A stretch of DNA of 64,000 nt, from positions 1 through 64,000 of the forward strand of contig NZ_LPUY01000134.1 of the NCBI RefSeq assembly GCF_001518015.1, read 5' to 3'. Source of the DNA: Tritonibacter horizontis (GTDB taxonomy: Bacteria > Pseudomonadota > Alphaproteobacteria > Rhodobacterales > Rhodobacteraceae). The position numbers and the translations under genes were made by a program. The notes under the pieces are model-generated. The model was given only the letters and a program-made list of their open reading frames with translations. It had not been told where the DNA came from and ran no database searches. The number at the start of each line of letters is the position of its first letter. Within the stretch, counting starts at the first letter, position 1. Shown here piece by piece: positions 10,874-20,676 of this stretch.

Positions 10874-11157
10874 ATGTTTTGAACGCTACCTGAGCGTCCG
10901 GGCCGGACTGGCGATAATCGTCGGGGTGCTGATCGGGCAGGGCGCGCCCTGGCTGGTTAGTGCCATTGCCGCGACCGAGGTCGCCAGTGTGGCCCGGGTG
11001 GTGGCAGTGCAGATCTGGGCGATGGTCGATCCGATGATGGTCGGCGTGGAGTGTGGCGCCGTGGCCCGTGTGGCGCGCCAGCCCAAGGGGCTGCTGGTGA
11101 CATTGGTGGTCAACTGGTTGATCAAACCCTTCAACATGGCGCTGGTGGCCTTTGCCA
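10872..11157 (+). pseudogene. Truncated ACR3 arsenite efflux permease remnant
   Basis: Reading from 10872 in the frame of 10926 gives about 95 residues that match the start of ACR3 carriers: FERYLSVRAGLAIIVGVLIGQ, then VAVQIWAMVDPMMVGVECGAV and RQPKGLLVTLVVNWLIKPFNMAL. Similarity stops after about 11145-11157, where the frame runs into unrelated basic sequence, and roughly three quarters of the protein is missing. No proper start codon or ribosome-binding site is visible; the segment begins within the arsJ stop codon. I read it as a decayed acr3 that once closed the operon. Confidence 0.8.
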
Positions 11158-11418
11158 ATCGAACCCGCGCCAGGTTTCCGGAGCCTCTGCCCTGCCACAG
11201 GTGGGTGCGGATCAGATTCCGGCGACGTTTTGCCCGCCAGAGGGATTTCTGTTTTACGGCAAGGCCAGGCTGTTGCTAGGCTCAATGTGCATAAATCAAC
11301 CGCTCTCTGGCGGCAACTTCCCGCAGGGTGCGCCTGGCATCGCGTTGGGTTGTTGCGGCCTGCAGGAAATTAGTTTAACGGTGAACTAGTTTTGGATCTT
11401 TGTTCATGAGGGAACACA
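11158..11418. other. Intergenic region downstream of the acr3 remnant, including the lpdA leader
   Basis: No gene is supported here. Short frames (for example 11152-11373) resemble nothing known and are probably leftovers of the deletion that removed the rest of acr3. The last ~60 bp are A/T-richer and should contain the lpdA promoter; a GAGGGAA Shine-Dalgarno precedes the lpdA ATG. Confidence 0.5.
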
Positions 11419-12825
11419 ATGGCCGCAGCATCCTATGACGTGATCGTAATTGGCGCAGGACCGGGGGGCTATGTCGCCGCCATTCGGGCCTCCCAGCTCG
11501 GGCTGAAGACCGCCGTGGTCGAGCGCGACCACCTTGGGGGCATCTGCCTGAACTGGGGCTGTATCCCGACCAAGGCGCTTTTGCGCTCTTCGGAAGTATT
11601 CCACCTGATGGAGCGCGCCAAGGAGTTCGGCCTGAAGGCGGACAACATCGGCTATGATCTTGACGCGGTGGTCAAACGCTCGCGCGGGGTGGCCAAGCAG
11701 CTGTCGGCCGGCGTCAAGGGCCTGCTGAAAAAGCACAAGGTCGATGTCTTTATGGGCGCCGCCAAAATCCCCGCCAAGGGCAAGGTCGCGGTCAAGACTG
11801 AGACCGGCAACGAAGAGCTGAGCGGCAAGAACATCATCGTCGCCACCGGCGCGCGGGCGCGCGAACTGCCCGGACTTGAGGCCGATGGCGATCTGGTCTG
11901 GACCTACAAGCACGCGCTCGATCCCAAGCGGATGCCGAAAAAACTGCTGGTCATTGGCTCCGGTGCCATCGGTATCGAATTTGCCAGCTTTTACAACACG
12001 CTCGGCTCTGACACGACAGTCGTCGAAGTGATGGACCGCGTGTTGCCGGTCGAAGACGAGGAAATCTCGAAATTTGCCAAGAAGAAATTCGAAAAGCAGG
12101 GCATGAAAATCATGCAAAAGGCGATGGTCAAACAGCTTGACCGCGCGCCCTCTGCGTCTGGTGGCAAGGTCACCGCCCATATCGAGGTGGGCGGCAAGAT
12201 CGAGAAACACGACTTCGACACGGTGATTTCCGCCGTCGGGATCGTCGGCAATGTTGAAGGCCTGGGGCTGGAAGAGCTGGGTGTCAAGATCGACCGCACC
12301 CATGTGATTACGGATGAATACTGCTTCACCGGGATCGACGGCCTCTATGCCATCGGTGATATCGCCGGGGCGCCCTGGTTGGCGCATAAAGCCAGCCACG
12401 AAGGCGTCATGGTGGCAGAGCTGATCGCGGGCAAACACGCCCATCCGGTCAAACCCGAAAGCATCGCGGGCTGCACCTATTGTCACCCGCAGGTGGCCTC
12501 TGTCGGCTATACCGAAGCCAAGGCCAAGGAGCTGGGCTACGAGATCAAGGTGGGGCGCTTTCCGTTCATCGGCAACGGCAAGGCGATTGCCCTGGGCGAG
12601 CCTGAGGGGCTGATCAAGACCATCTTTGACGCAAAAACCGGCGAGCTGCTGGGCGCGCATATGGTGGGTGCGGAAGTGACCGAGCTGATCCAGGGCTATG
12701 TGGTCGGTCGCCAGCTGGAGACCACCGAAGAGGACCTGATGAACACCGTCTTCCCGCATCCGACCCTGTCGGAGATGATGCATGAAAGCGTTCTGGACGC
12801 GTTTGACCGGGTCATTCACATCTGA
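11419..12825 (+). CDS. lpdA: Dihydrolipoamide dehydrogenase (E3)
   Basis: A 468-aa flavoprotein disulfide reductase that reoxidises dihydrolipoamide in the 2-oxo acid dehydrogenase complexes, passing electrons to NAD. Seen: FAD-binding GAGPGGYVAA, redox pair C43/C48 in GGICLNWGCIPTKAL, the NAD-binding GSGAIGIEFASFY, the FAD motif YAIGDIAG, and the C-terminal active-site region HPTLSE. The gene stands alone, without E1/E2 genes beside it, and ends at a strong terminator. ATG 11419 is preceded by GAGGGAA. Confidence 0.97.
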   Translation: MAAASYDVIVIGAGPGGYVAAIRASQLGLKTAVVERDHLGGICLNWGCIPTKALLRSSEVFHLMERAKEFGLKADNIGYDLDAVVKRSRGVAKQLSAGVKGLLKKHKVDVFMGAAKIPAKGKVAVKTETGNEELSGKNIIVATGARARELPGLEADGDLVWTYKHALDPKRMPKKLLVIGSGAIGIEFASFYNTLGSDTTVVEVMDRVLPVEDEEISKFAKKKFEKQGMKIMQKAMVKQLDRAPSASGGKVTAHIEVGGKIEKHDFDTVISAVGIVGNVEGLGLEELGVKIDRTHVITDEYCFTGIDGLYAIGDIAGAPWLAHKASHEGVMVAELIAGKHAHPVKPESIAGCTYCHPQVASVGYTEAKAKELGYEIKVGRFPFIGNGKAIALGEPEGLIKTIFDAKTGELLGAHMVGAEVTELIQGYVVGRQLETTEEDLMNTVFPHPTLSEMMHESVLDAFDRVIHI

Positions 12826-12882
12826 TCCAGGACGGTCGTCCGCGCCGGGTTGCGCGTGCAACAGACACATCAGACCAAGGTC

Positions 12883-12917
12883 AACAGCCGGGTGCAGCCG
12901 TCGCGCCCGGCTGTTTT
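12883..12917 (+). terminator. Rho-independent terminator after lpdA
   Basis: AACAGCCGGG (12883-12892) and CCCGGCTGTT (12906-12915) form a perfect 10-bp stem followed by TTTT. Confidence 0.85.
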
Positions 12918-13054
12918 CGTCTGTGCGTCTTCAGTGGCCCATTCAGGGTGCTCTGGGGGCTTTGTGTGGGTACAAAATACTTCCGCCCGATGCTGGTCAC
13001 GCTGAAATTGCTCCACTAGGTTGACGCCTCGGATCAAGGGCGCGGGGCGAGCAG

Positions 13055-14239
13055 ATGGATCAGCAGCAGACGGGTGGAAACTGGGGCATGATTGCGCTGG
13101 TCTGGATCGCGGGTCTTGGTGCGGCGGCGCAATATGGGAAGATCGGCGTGGTGTTCGACCGCTTGCCCGAGCTATATCCCGATGTTGGCGCTGCCCTTGG
13201 CTGGACCGTTTCGCTGGTCGGGGTGATCGGCATCGTCTTTGGCGTGGTGGCAGGGCTGTTCGTCGCCGCCTTCGGCTATCGCCGCACGCTGGTCTGCTGC
13301 CTCTGGCTGGGGGCGGCGATGTCGGCGCTTCAGGTGCTGGCGCTGCCGTTTGGCCTATTCCTGGCGACCCGGGTGGTGGAGGGGATCTCTCATCTCGGGA
13401 TCGTGGTGGCAGGGCCGACGCTGATGGCGATCCTGGCGACGGGCCCCGCGCGCGGCGTGGCGCTGACGATCTGGAGCACGTTTTTCGGCGTTTCCTTTGC
13501 TTTGCTGAGCTGGCTGGGTCTGCCGCTGGTCGAGGCCCAGGGCGTGCGGGCGCTGTTTGCGGCCCATGCGGTAATCATGGTGGGGCTGGCGGTGATCCTG
13601 CACCGCGCGCTGCGGGATCTGCCCGTGCCGGCGCGCACGGCATTTCCAAAACTGCGCGCCCTGCCGGCACTGCATCTGGGGATCTACCGGTCGCCGTTCA
13701 AGCTGGCTCCGGCGGCGGGCTGGCTGTTCTATACCAGCTGTTTCCTGGCCATTCTGACGCTGCTGCCGCCGTTTGTCCCGGCTGAGGCGCGCGTGTTCGT
13801 GATGGGGGCGATGCCGCTGGTGTCGATCGCGGTGTCGATGAGCCTTGGCGTGGTGTTGCTGCGCGTTCTGCCCGGGGTCCGGCTGGTACAGATCGGGTTT
13901 CTGCTCTGTGCGGTGACGATGCTCTGGCTCTGGGTCAGCCCGGGGGACTGGCGGGCCTGTCTTGCATTGGCGGCGGCCTTTGGGCTGGTGCAGGGCGCCA
14001 GCTTTGCCGCCGTGCCGCAGTTGAACGCGACTGCCGCGGACCAGTCCGAGGCAAATGGCGCGATGTCCCAGGCGGGCAATCTGGGCAACGGGATCGGCAC
14101 GCCGCTGCTGGTCGCGGTCATCGCAACTGGCGGTTATAGCGCCATGATCCTGACGGTGGCGGCGTTGCTTTTTGCGGGCGCAGTTGTGCATCAAATCCTT
14201 GCAAGCCAGCGGGGCGGCAGGCCGGCCGTGGCAGGCTGA
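13055..14239 (+). CDS. MFS transporter of unknown substrate
   Basis: A 394-aa protein with about 12 hydrophobic helices in the major facilitator arrangement. The first-half signature is VVAGLFVAAFGYRRTLVCCLWLGA, followed by VVEGISHLGIVVAGPTLMA; a basic cytoplasmic stretch near residues 188-205 separates the two halves. It resembles small cyanate/CynX-like or generic MFS exporters, but no substrate can be assigned. It ends 93 bp before uvrA; the LexA box in that gap suggests uvrA has its own promoter. Confidence 0.82.
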   Translation: MDQQQTGGNWGMIALVWIAGLGAAAQYGKIGVVFDRLPELYPDVGAALGWTVSLVGVIGIVFGVVAGLFVAAFGYRRTLVCCLWLGAAMSALQVLALPFGLFLATRVVEGISHLGIVVAGPTLMAILATGPARGVALTIWSTFFGVSFALLSWLGLPLVEAQGVRALFAAHAVIMVGLAVILHRALRDLPVPARTAFPKLRALPALHLGIYRSPFKLAPAAGWLFYTSCFLAILTLLPPFVPAEARVFVMGAMPLVSIAVSMSLGVVLLRVLPGVRLVQIGFLLCAVTMLWLWVSPGDWRACLALAAAFGLVQGASFAAVPQLNATAADQSEANGAMSQAGNLGNGIGTPLLVAVIATGGYSAMILTVAALLFAGAVVHQILASQRGGRPAVAG

Positions 14240-14255
14240 GCAAGAGAATCTTCAC

Positions 14256-14270
14256 GTTCTCCTTACGTTC
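14256..14270 (+). promoter_or_regulatory. LexA (SOS) box upstream of uvrA
   Basis: GTTC-N7-GTTC (GTTC TCCTTAC GTTC) is the direct-repeat operator bound by alphaproteobacterial LexA. It lies 62 bp before the uvrA start codon, and an identically spaced box precedes lexA at 58292-58306. Confidence 0.85.
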
Positions 14271-14332
14271 TGTCTTTTTTCTTGGAGTCTCGCAAACGCT
14301 CGCCTATGTGTTAGGCAAAGTTTGAGGGTGAT

Positions 14333-17200
14333 ATGGCTGAGTTGAAGAAGATCGAAGTCCGTGGGGCGCGCGAACATAATCTGAAAAACATCGACGTCGA
14401 CATTCCGCGCGACGAATTGGTGGTGATTACGGGTCTGTCTGGTTCTGGCAAGTCAAGCCTGGCGTTTGACACGATCTATGCCGAAGGGCAGCGGCGCTAT
14501 GTCGAATCCCTCAGCGCCTATGCGCGCCAGTTCCTCGACATGATGGAAAAGCCCGACGTGGATCACATCTCTGGCCTGTCGCCTGCGATCTCCATCGAGC
14601 AGAAAACCACCTCGAAGAACCCGCGCTCCACCGTTGGCACGGTGACGGAGATCTACGACTACATGCGCCTGCTGTTCGCCCGCGCAGGCACGCCCTACAG
14701 CCCCGCCACCGGTCTGCCCATCGAAGCACAGCAGGTGCAGGATATGGTCGACCGGATCATGGCGCTGGAGGAGGGCACCCGCGGGTATCTGCTGGCCCCC
14801 ATCGTGCGCGACCGCAAGGGCGAGTACAAAAAAGAGATGCTGGAGCTGCGCAAGCAGGGCTTTCAGCGGGTGAAGGTCGATGGCGCGTTCCATGATCTCG
14901 ACACGCCCCCGACCCTCGACAAGAAATTCCGCCATGACATTGATGTGGTGGTGGACCGGCTGGTGGTGAAAGAGGGGCTGGAGACGCGGCTGGCGGATTC
15001 CCTGCGCACCGCGCTGGATCTGGCCGACGGCATCGCCATTCTGGAAACCGCCCCGCGTGAAGGCGACCCGGAGCGGCTGACGTTTTCGGAAAACTTCGCC
15101 TGTCCCGTCAGTGGTTTCACCATTCCCGAGATCGAGCCGCGGCTGTTTTCCTTTAACGCGCCTTTTGGGGCCTGTCCGTCCTGTGACGGGCTGGGGGTGG
15201 AGCTGTTTTTTGACGAACGTCTGGTGGTGCCGGATCAGACGCTCAAGGTCTATGATGGAGCGCTGGCGCCCTGGCGCAAAGGCAAATCGCCCTATTTCCT
15301 GCAGACCATCGAGGCCATCGCGCGCCATTATGAGTTCGACAAGAACACCCCCTGGAAGGATCTGCCGGCCCATGTCCAGCAGGTGTTCCTGTTCGGATCC
15401 GGCGATGAGGAGCTGGAATTCCGGTATGATGAGGGCGGGCGGGTCTATAATGTCACGCGGGTGTTCGAGGGGGTGATCCCCAATATGGAACGCCGCTACC
15501 GCGAGACGGATTCCAGCTGGGTGCGAGAAGAATTCGAACGCTACCAGAACAACCGCCCCTGCGGCACCTGCGAGGGCTACCGGCTGCGCGAAGAGGCTCT
15601 GGCGGTCAAGGTGGGCGGCCTGCATGTGGGTCACGTGGTTGAAAAGTCGATCCGCGAGGCCTTGGCCTGGATCGAGGATGTGCCCAACCACCTGACCGCG
15701 CAAAAGCAGGAAATCGCCCGCGCCATCGTCAAGGAAATCCGCGAGCGGCTTGGCTTTCTCAACAATGTCGGGCTGGAATATCTGACGCTGTCACGGGCGG
15801 CGGGCACGCTTTCGGGCGGCGAAAGCCAACGCATCCGGTTGGCCAGTCAGATTGGCTCGGGGCTGACGGGGGTTCTTTATGTGTTGGACGAGCCGTCCAT
15901 CGGTTTGCACCAGCGCGACAACGACCGGCTGATCACAACGCTGAAAAACCTGCGCGATCAGGGCAATACCGTGATCGTGGTGGAACATGACGAGGATATG
16001 ATCCGCCAGGCCGACTATGTGTTCGACATCGGGCCGGGGGCCGGGGTGCATGGCGGCCAGGTGATCAGCCATGGCACGCCTGACACCATCATCAACGATC
16101 CCGGTTCGCTGACCGGGCAATATCTGGCCGGCACCCGCGAGATCGCGGTGCCTGCGACGCGGCGCAAGGGCAACAAGAAAAAGATCAAGGTGGTCAAGGC
16201 CAGCGGCAACAACCTCAAGGATGTGACGGCCGAATTCCCGTTGGGCAAATTCGTCTGCGTGACCGGGGTTTCCGGCGGCGGCAAATCGACCCTGACGATT
16301 GAGACATTGTTCAAGACCGCCTCCATGCGCCTGAACGGGGCGCGTCAGACGCCTGCGCCCTGCGAAACCATCAAGGGGTTGGAGCATCTCGACAAGGTCA
16401 TCGACATCGACCAGCGCCCGATCGGACGCACACCACGGTCCAACCCGGCGACCTATACCGGCGCCTTTACCCCGATCCGCGACTGGTTCGCCGGTCTGCC
16501 GGAATCCAAGGCGCGCGGCTATAAACCGGGGCGGTTTTCGTTCAACGTCAAGGGCGGGCGCTGCGAGGCCTGTCAGGGCGATGGGGTGCTGAAAGTCGAA
16601 ATGCACTTTCTGCCGGATGTCTATGTGACCTGCGAAACCTGCCATGGCGCCCGCTACAACCGCGAAACGCTGGAGATCAAGTTCAAGGGCAAGAGTATCG
16701 CCGATGTGCTTGATATGACGGTCGAAGATGCGCAGACGTTTTTCGCCGCCGTGCCGACGATCCGCGACAAGATGGACGCGCTGATGCGGGTTGGTCTTGG
16801 GTATATCAAGGTCGGCCAGCAGGCCACGACCCTGTCAGGGGGCGAGGCGCAGCGGGTGAAACTGTCCAAGGAACTGGCCAAGCGCTCCACCGGGCGAACG
16901 CTTTATATTCTCGACGAGCCGACTACGGGTCTGCATTTCGAGGATGTGCGCAAGCTTTTGGAAGTGTTGCACGAACTGGTCGAGCAGGGCAATTCCGTGG
17001 TGGTGATCGAACATAACCTCGACGTGATCAAGACGGCCGATTGGCTGATTGATATCGGTCCCGAAGGTGGCGATGGCGGCGGCGAAATCGTTGCTGTGGG
17101 CACGCCGGAAAAGGTCGCTCAGGAACCGCGCAGCCACACCGGGTATTATCTGAAATCGATGCTGTCGGCGCAGGCCAAGAAAAAGGTCGCGGCGGAGTAA
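14333..17200 (+). CDS. uvrA: Excinuclease ABC subunit A (UvrA)
   Basis: A 955-aa damage-recognition ATPase of nucleotide excision repair. Two ABC modules are intact: Walker [10 protein letters not shown] (34-42) and GVSGGGKST, signature motifs LSGGESQRI and LSGGEAQRV, and Walker [11 protein letters not shown] and [10 protein letters not shown]. Zinc module 2 has its four cysteines (CEAC...CETC). Zinc module 1 has C257, C281 and C284 but Ser at 260 (CPVS instead of CPxC), as I recall from other alphaproteobacterial UvrA proteins. The promoter carries a LexA box, so it should be SOS-inducible. Confidence 0.97.
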   Translation: MAELKKIEVRGAREHNLKNIDVDIPRDELVVITGLSGSGKSSLAFDTIYAEGQRRYVESLSAYARQFLDMMEKPDVDHISGLSPAISIEQKTTSKNPRSTVGTVTEIYDYMRLLFARAGTPYSPATGLPIEAQQVQDMVDRIMALEEGTRGYLLAPIVRDRKGEYKKEMLELRKQGFQRVKVDGAFHDLDTPPTLDKKFRHDIDVVVDRLVVKEGLETRLADSLRTALDLADGIAILETAPREGDPERLTFSENFACPVSGFTIPEIEPRLFSFNAPFGACPSCDGLGVELFFDERLVVPDQTLKVYDGALAPWRKGKSPYFLQTIEAIARHYEFDKNTPWKDLPAHVQQVFLFGSGDEELEFRYDEGGRVYNVTRVFEGVIPNMERRYRETDSSWVREEFERYQNNRPCGTCEGYRLREEALAVKVGGLHVGHVVEKSIREALAWIEDVPNHLTAQKQEIARAIVKEIRERLGFLNNVGLEYLTLSRAAGTLSGGESQRIRLASQIGSGLTGVLYVLDEPSIGLHQRDNDRLITTLKNLRDQGNTVIVVEHDEDMIRQADYVFDIGPGAGVHGGQVISHGTPDTIINDPGSLTGQYLAGTREIAVPATRRKGNKKKIKVVKASGNNLKDVTAEFPLGKFVCVTGVSGGGKSTLTIETLFKTASMRLNGARQTPAPCETIKGLEHLDKVIDIDQRPIGRTPRSNPATYTGAFTPIRDWFAGLPESKARGYKPGRFSFNVKGGRCEACQGDGVLKVEMHFLPDVYVTCETCHGARYNRETLEIKFKGKSIADVLDMTVEDAQTFFAAVPTIRDKMDALMRVGLGYIKVGQQATTLSGGEAQRVKLSKELAKRSTGRTLYILDEPTTGLHFEDVRKLLEVLHELVEQGNSVVVIEHNLDVIKTADWLIDIGPEGGDGGGEIVAVGTPEKVAQEPRSHTGYYLKSMLSAQAKKKVAAE

Positions 17201-17255
17201 TCTGTCTGGGCCCGGCCCATGGGGTGCATGGGTAGGGCCGGATCTGTGACGCATG

Positions 17256-17288
17256 CCTTGAGCCCACCGTTTTCGGGAGGGCTCAAGG
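17256..17288. terminator. Terminator hairpin between convergent uvrA and mmsB
   Basis: CCTTGAGCCC (17256-17265) and GGGCTCAAGG (17279-17288) form a perfect 10-bp stem with a 13-nt loop. There is no strong T-run, but the position between convergent genes supports a two-way terminator. Confidence 0.6.
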
Positions 17289-17305
17289 TGGGTCAACGCG
17301 GGGCG

Positions 17306-18178
17306 TCAGCTGCGGCCACGCTCTTCGAAACGAGGCAGCATCGCCGAGAAATCCTTGCCCAAGCCGCCTTCGTGTTCGACGAATTGCGTGTAGAGCGCTT
17401 CGGCCAGTTTGCCCATCGGGGTATCCGCGTCAGACCCTGCCGCCGCCTGTTGCGACAACCGCAGGTCCTTGAGCATCAATTCCGCCGCGAAGCCGGGTTT
17501 ATAGTCGTTGTCGGCCGGCGAATTCGGGCCGACGCCCGCTGCCGGGCAATAGGCGTTCATCGACCAGCTGTAGCCCGACGAGGTCGACACCACGTCGAAC
17601 ATCCGGTCCCGGTCGAGGCCAAGCTTGTCGGCCAGGGCAAAGGCCTCGCAGGTGGCGATCATCGTCACGCCAAGGATCATGTTGTTGCAGATCTTCGCCG
17701 CTTGTCCCGCCCCGGAGGTGCCGCAATGCACCGCCTTCTGCCCCATCACGTCGAACAGCGGCGCCGCCATGGCAAAAGCCGCCTTTGACCCGCCGGCCAT
17801 GAAGGTCAGCGTCCCCGCGGCCGCACCGCCGACGCCGCCCGATACCGGGGCATCCACGGGCAGCAGCCCGGCCAGATCCGCCTGTCTGGCCACCTCGCGG
17901 GCGCTGTCGACATCGACCGTAGAGCAGTCGAGGAAAGCCGCGCCTTTGGTCATCGCGGGAATGATCTCCGCCGCGACATGGCGCAGGATCTGACCGTTCG
18001 GCAGCATGGTGATGACCACCTGCGCGTCAGTGGCGGCCTCTGCGGCGGTGCGGGCCAGGGCAACCCCCTCGATGTGGACCTCGGCCATGTCGAAACCAAG
18101 AACCTCATGCCCGGCCTTGGCCAGGTTGGCGGCCATTGGTCCGCCCATGTTGCCAAGCCCGATAAATCCGATCTTCAT
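17306..18178 (-). CDS. mmsB: 3-Hydroxyisobutyrate dehydrogenase
   Basis: A 290-aa NAD-dependent beta-hydroxyacid dehydrogenase that oxidises 3-hydroxyisobutyrate to methylmalonate semialdehyde in valine degradation. Seen: Rossmann motif GFIGLGNMGGPMAANL, the substrate-binding DAPVSGGVGGAAAGTLTFM, and the catalytic-lysine region GAGQAAKICNNM. The start is ATG 18178, which has a GGAGGAG Shine-Dalgarno and the family N-terminus MKIGFIG; the frame extends six codons further without support. It is the last gene of a three-gene leftward valine operon, 4 bp after the HIBYL-CoA hydrolase. Confidence 0.95.
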   Translation of the reverse strand: MKIGFIGLGNMGGPMAANLAKAGHEVLGFDMAEVHIEGVALARTAAEAATDAQVVITMLPNGQILRHVAAEIIPAMTKGAAFLDCSTVDVDSAREVARQADLAGLLPVDAPVSGGVGGAAAGTLTFMAGGSKAAFAMAAPLFDVMGQKAVHCGTSGAGQAAKICNNMILGVTMIATCEAFALADKLGLDRDRMFDVVSTSSGYSWSMNAYCPAAGVGPNSPADNDYKPGFAAELMLKDLRLSQQAAAGSDADTPMGKLAEALYTQFVEHEGGLGKDFSAMLPRFEERGRS

Positions 18179-18182
18179 GCGT

Positions 18183-19226
18183 TTACTCCTCCTCAAACGT
18201 CAATGCGTCGGGCCCCAGGGGCATCAGCATCTGACTGACGGCGACGGCGGGCACGGTGCCGTCGGCGTATTGCCATTTTGGTGACTTGTCCTTGTCGATG
18301 ATCAAGGCGCGCACCCCCTCCAGCAGATCGCCCCGGTCCATCGCGCGGTAGGTGAACCGGTATTCCAGATCCAGGGCGCTGCGCATCGTCGTGGTCTGGC
18401 TGCGCAGCCGATGGACCATCTCCACCGTGGCGGCCACCGACAGGGGCGCGCCGCGCGACAGGGATTTCAGGCTGTCAGTCGCAAAAGCATCCTCGCGCCC
18501 CTTGAGAACGGTCAGAATGTCGCTTGCGGTCTCGCCGGCGAAACAGGCGTCGATATCCGCTTGCATCGCCGCAAGCGGGCTATCGGTTGGTGCGGGCCGG
18601 GCGGCGGCCTCTAGGGCTGTGATCTCGCCGCTGCGTTCCAGGGTCGCGATCAGCTCCGGCCACTGGTCCTCGGGAATGTAGTGGTCGGCAAAGCCCGCAA
18701 ACAGCGCATCGGCGGCTGTCATCCGATAGCCGGTGGTGCCGAGATACTCGCCGATCCGTCCGGGGGCCAGCGCCAGAATCAGCGATCCGCCCACATCCGG
18801 CACCAGTCCGATGCCGCATTCGGGCAGGGCGATCCGGGCGCTGTCGCCGACGATGCGATGGGTGCCGTGACAGCCGATGCCGACGCCGCCGCCCATGGTG
18901 AAACCTTGCAGGAAGCTGACCACCGGTTTGGGGTATTCAAAGATCCGCGCGTTCATCCGGTATTCGTCGCGCCAGAATTTGCGGCCATAGGCAAGGTTGC
19001 CCTGGCGCCCGGACTGATAAAGCGCGGCAATGTCGCCGCCGGCACAGAATGCCTTGTCGCCGGCCGCGTCCAGCAGGATCAGGGCAACCCGGTCGTCATC
19101 GGCCCAGTCTTTCAGCGCGGCGTCGATGGCCAGGCACATGTCATAGGTCAGCGCGTTCAGGGCCTTTTCGCGGGTCAGGGTGATCCGGCCCGCGCGGCCT
19201 TCGATACGGATGTGAATGTCGCTCAT
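18183..19226 (-). CDS. 3-Hydroxyisobutyryl-CoA hydrolase (enoyl-CoA hydratase/isomerase superfamily)
   Basis: A 347-aa crotonase-fold protein with the longer C-terminus typical of HIBYL-CoA hydrolases. It frees 3-hydroxyisobutyrate from its CoA ester, the step before MmsB. Diagnostic pieces are AFCAGGDIAALY, FTMGGGVGIGCHGTHRI (oxyanion hole) and LPECGIGLVPDVGGS with the catalytic Glu, plus the C-terminal EYRFTYRAM...DLLEGVRALIIDKD. Its place between the acyl-CoA dehydrogenase and mmsB supports the assignment over a plain enoyl-CoA hydratase. Confidence 0.93.
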   Translation of the reverse strand: MSDIHIRIEGRAGRITLTREKALNALTYDMCLAIDAALKDWADDDRVALILLDAAGDKAFCAGGDIAALYQSGRQGNLAYGRKFWRDEYRMNARIFEYPKPVVSFLQGFTMGGGVGIGCHGTHRIVGDSARIALPECGIGLVPDVGGSLILALAPGRIGEYLGTTGYRMTAADALFAGFADHYIPEDQWPELIATLERSGEITALEAAARPAPTDSPLAAMQADIDACFAGETASDILTVLKGREDAFATDSLKSLSRGAPLSVAATVEMVHRLRSQTTTMRSALDLEYRFTYRAMDRGDLLEGVRALIIDKDKSPKWQYADGTVPAVAVSQMLMPLGPDALTFEEE

Positions 19227-19241
19227 TGGGGCGGCCTTCTG

Positions 19242-20387
19242 TCAGTGGTGCTCCGCGAGCATATGTCGCGCGACGATCACGCGCATGATCTCGTTGGTGC
19301 CTTCCAGGATCTGATGGACGCGCAGGTCGCGCACCAGTTTTTCGATTCCATAGTCGGCAAGATACCCGTAGCCACCGTGCAGCTGCAAACATTGGTCCAC
19401 AACCTTCGATCCGGTTTCGGTCACGAATTTCTTCGCCATGGCACAGAATTTCGAGGCATCAGGGCTGCCCTGGTCCAGCTTCCACGCGGCCTGACGCAGA
19501 AAGACGCGGGCGGCCTGAAGTTCGATTTCCATATCGGCGAGGCGAAACTGCAGGCCCTGGAACTGGTCGATGGATTTGCCAAAGGCTTTGCGCTCGGACA
19601 TGTACTGCAGGGTCTGGGTCAACCCGGTCTGGGCCGCACCGAGCGAGCACGCCGCGATGTTGAGCCGCCCGCCGTCCAGCCCCTTCATCGCGTATTTGAA
19701 GCCCTGGCCTTCCTCGCCGACAAGGTTGCCGGCGGGCACGGTGCAATCGTCGAATTGTACCTGTGCGGTGGGTTGGCTTTTCCAGCCCATTTTGTCTTCC
19801 AGGCCGCCAAACGACAGCCCCGGCGTGCCGTCCTCGACATAGAGGGTCGAAATCCCCTTGGGGCCGTCTTCGCCAGTGCGCACCATGCAGACATAGGCGT
19901 CGGAATAGCCCCCACCAGAGATGAAGGCCTTGGTCCCGTTCAGGACATAGCCCGCGTTGCTGCGCTCTGCGCGGGTGCGCAAGGCGGCGGCGTCAGAGCC
20001 TGATCCGGGTTCGGTCAAACAATAGCTGAGCACGGTATTGAGGCTCATGACATCCGGCATCACCCGCGCCTTGAGCGCGTCGCTGGCGAACATGTCCAGC
20101 ATCTTGGCGCACATGTTGTGGATCGACAGAAAGGCGGCAACCGAGGGACAGGCCATCGACAACGCCTCGAACACCAATGTCGCGTCAAGCCGGGCAAGGC
20201 CGGATCCACCGGCATCCTCGCTGACATACAATGCGCCAAAGCCGAGTTCGCCCACCTTGGGCCAGAGATCCTTGGGAATTGTGCCCTCTGCTTCCCACTG
20301 GCGCGCAAAGGGGGCGATATGCTCCTGTCCGAAGGCATGGGCCATGTCGAAAATGGCCGTCTGTTCTTCTGTCAGTGCGAAGTCCAT
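19242..20387 (-). CDS. Acyl-CoA dehydrogenase, probable isobutyryl-CoA dehydrogenase
   Basis: A 381-aa FAD-dependent acyl-CoA dehydrogenase. Family signatures are present: MDFALTEEQTAIFDMAHAF at the N-terminus, CLTEPGSGSDAAAL, FISGGGYSDAYVCMVRTG, and the C-terminal QLHGGYGYLADYGIEKLVRDLRVHQILEGTNEIMR with a catalytic Glu in YGIEK-type position. Because it is followed within 15 bp by HIBYL-CoA hydrolase and mmsB, isobutyryl-CoA is the likeliest substrate; that is inferred from context. It is the first gene of the operon, and its promoter lies in the 289-bp divergent gap to the right. Confidence 0.93.
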   Translation of the reverse strand: MDFALTEEQTAIFDMAHAFGQEHIAPFARQWEAEGTIPKDLWPKVGELGFGALYVSEDAGGSGLARLDATLVFEALSMACPSVAAFLSIHNMCAKMLDMFASDALKARVMPDVMSLNTVLSYCLTEPGSGSDAAALRTRAERSNAGYVLNGTKAFISGGGYSDAYVCMVRTGEDGPKGISTLYVEDGTPGLSFGGLEDKMGWKSQPTAQVQFDDCTVPAGNLVGEEGQGFKYAMKGLDGGRLNIAACSLGAAQTGLTQTLQYMSERKAFGKSIDQFQGLQFRLADMEIELQAARVFLRQAAWKLDQGSPDASKFCAMAKKFVTETGSKVVDQCLQLHGGYGYLADYGIEKLVRDLRVHQILEGTNEIMRVIVARHMLAEHH

Positions 20388-20676
20388 GGGTTCTCCTCCC
20401 CCTGTTTCAGGCGGTCCCTCCCGGACCGCAAGAATTGAACACTTGTTTATTTAATACGCCGTCGCCCCTGTCGGTGCAAGGCGCGGATGTGCAAGACGAC
20501 CTTGCAAACTTGCGCCAATGGGGCAGGCCGCCGCGCCGTTCGAGAATTTTTATTCTCAAATTCGGCAGAGATTTGAGGAGTTTTTTAAGAACTCCTTGTC
20601 ACAACTTTGGACAAACCGCGCCTACCTTTTATCGCAGAGAGGCGCAAACGACAGTTTATAGAGGAGCGTGATCGCC
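20388..20676. promoter_or_regulatory. Divergent promoter region: acyl-CoA dehydrogenase / TPR-glycosyltransferase
   Basis: These 289 bp hold the promoters of two divergent genes. An A/T-rich patch (near 20440-20458) is close to the leftward gene, and GAGGAG at 20661-20666 is the Shine-Dalgarno of the rightward gene. No conserved operator was recognised. Confidence 0.5.

Noticed and set aside
11371-11397. CtrA-like TTAA pattern upstream of lpdA
   Set aside because: Only one TTAA half is present and the spacing to the next A/T block does not fit TTAA-N7-TTAA.
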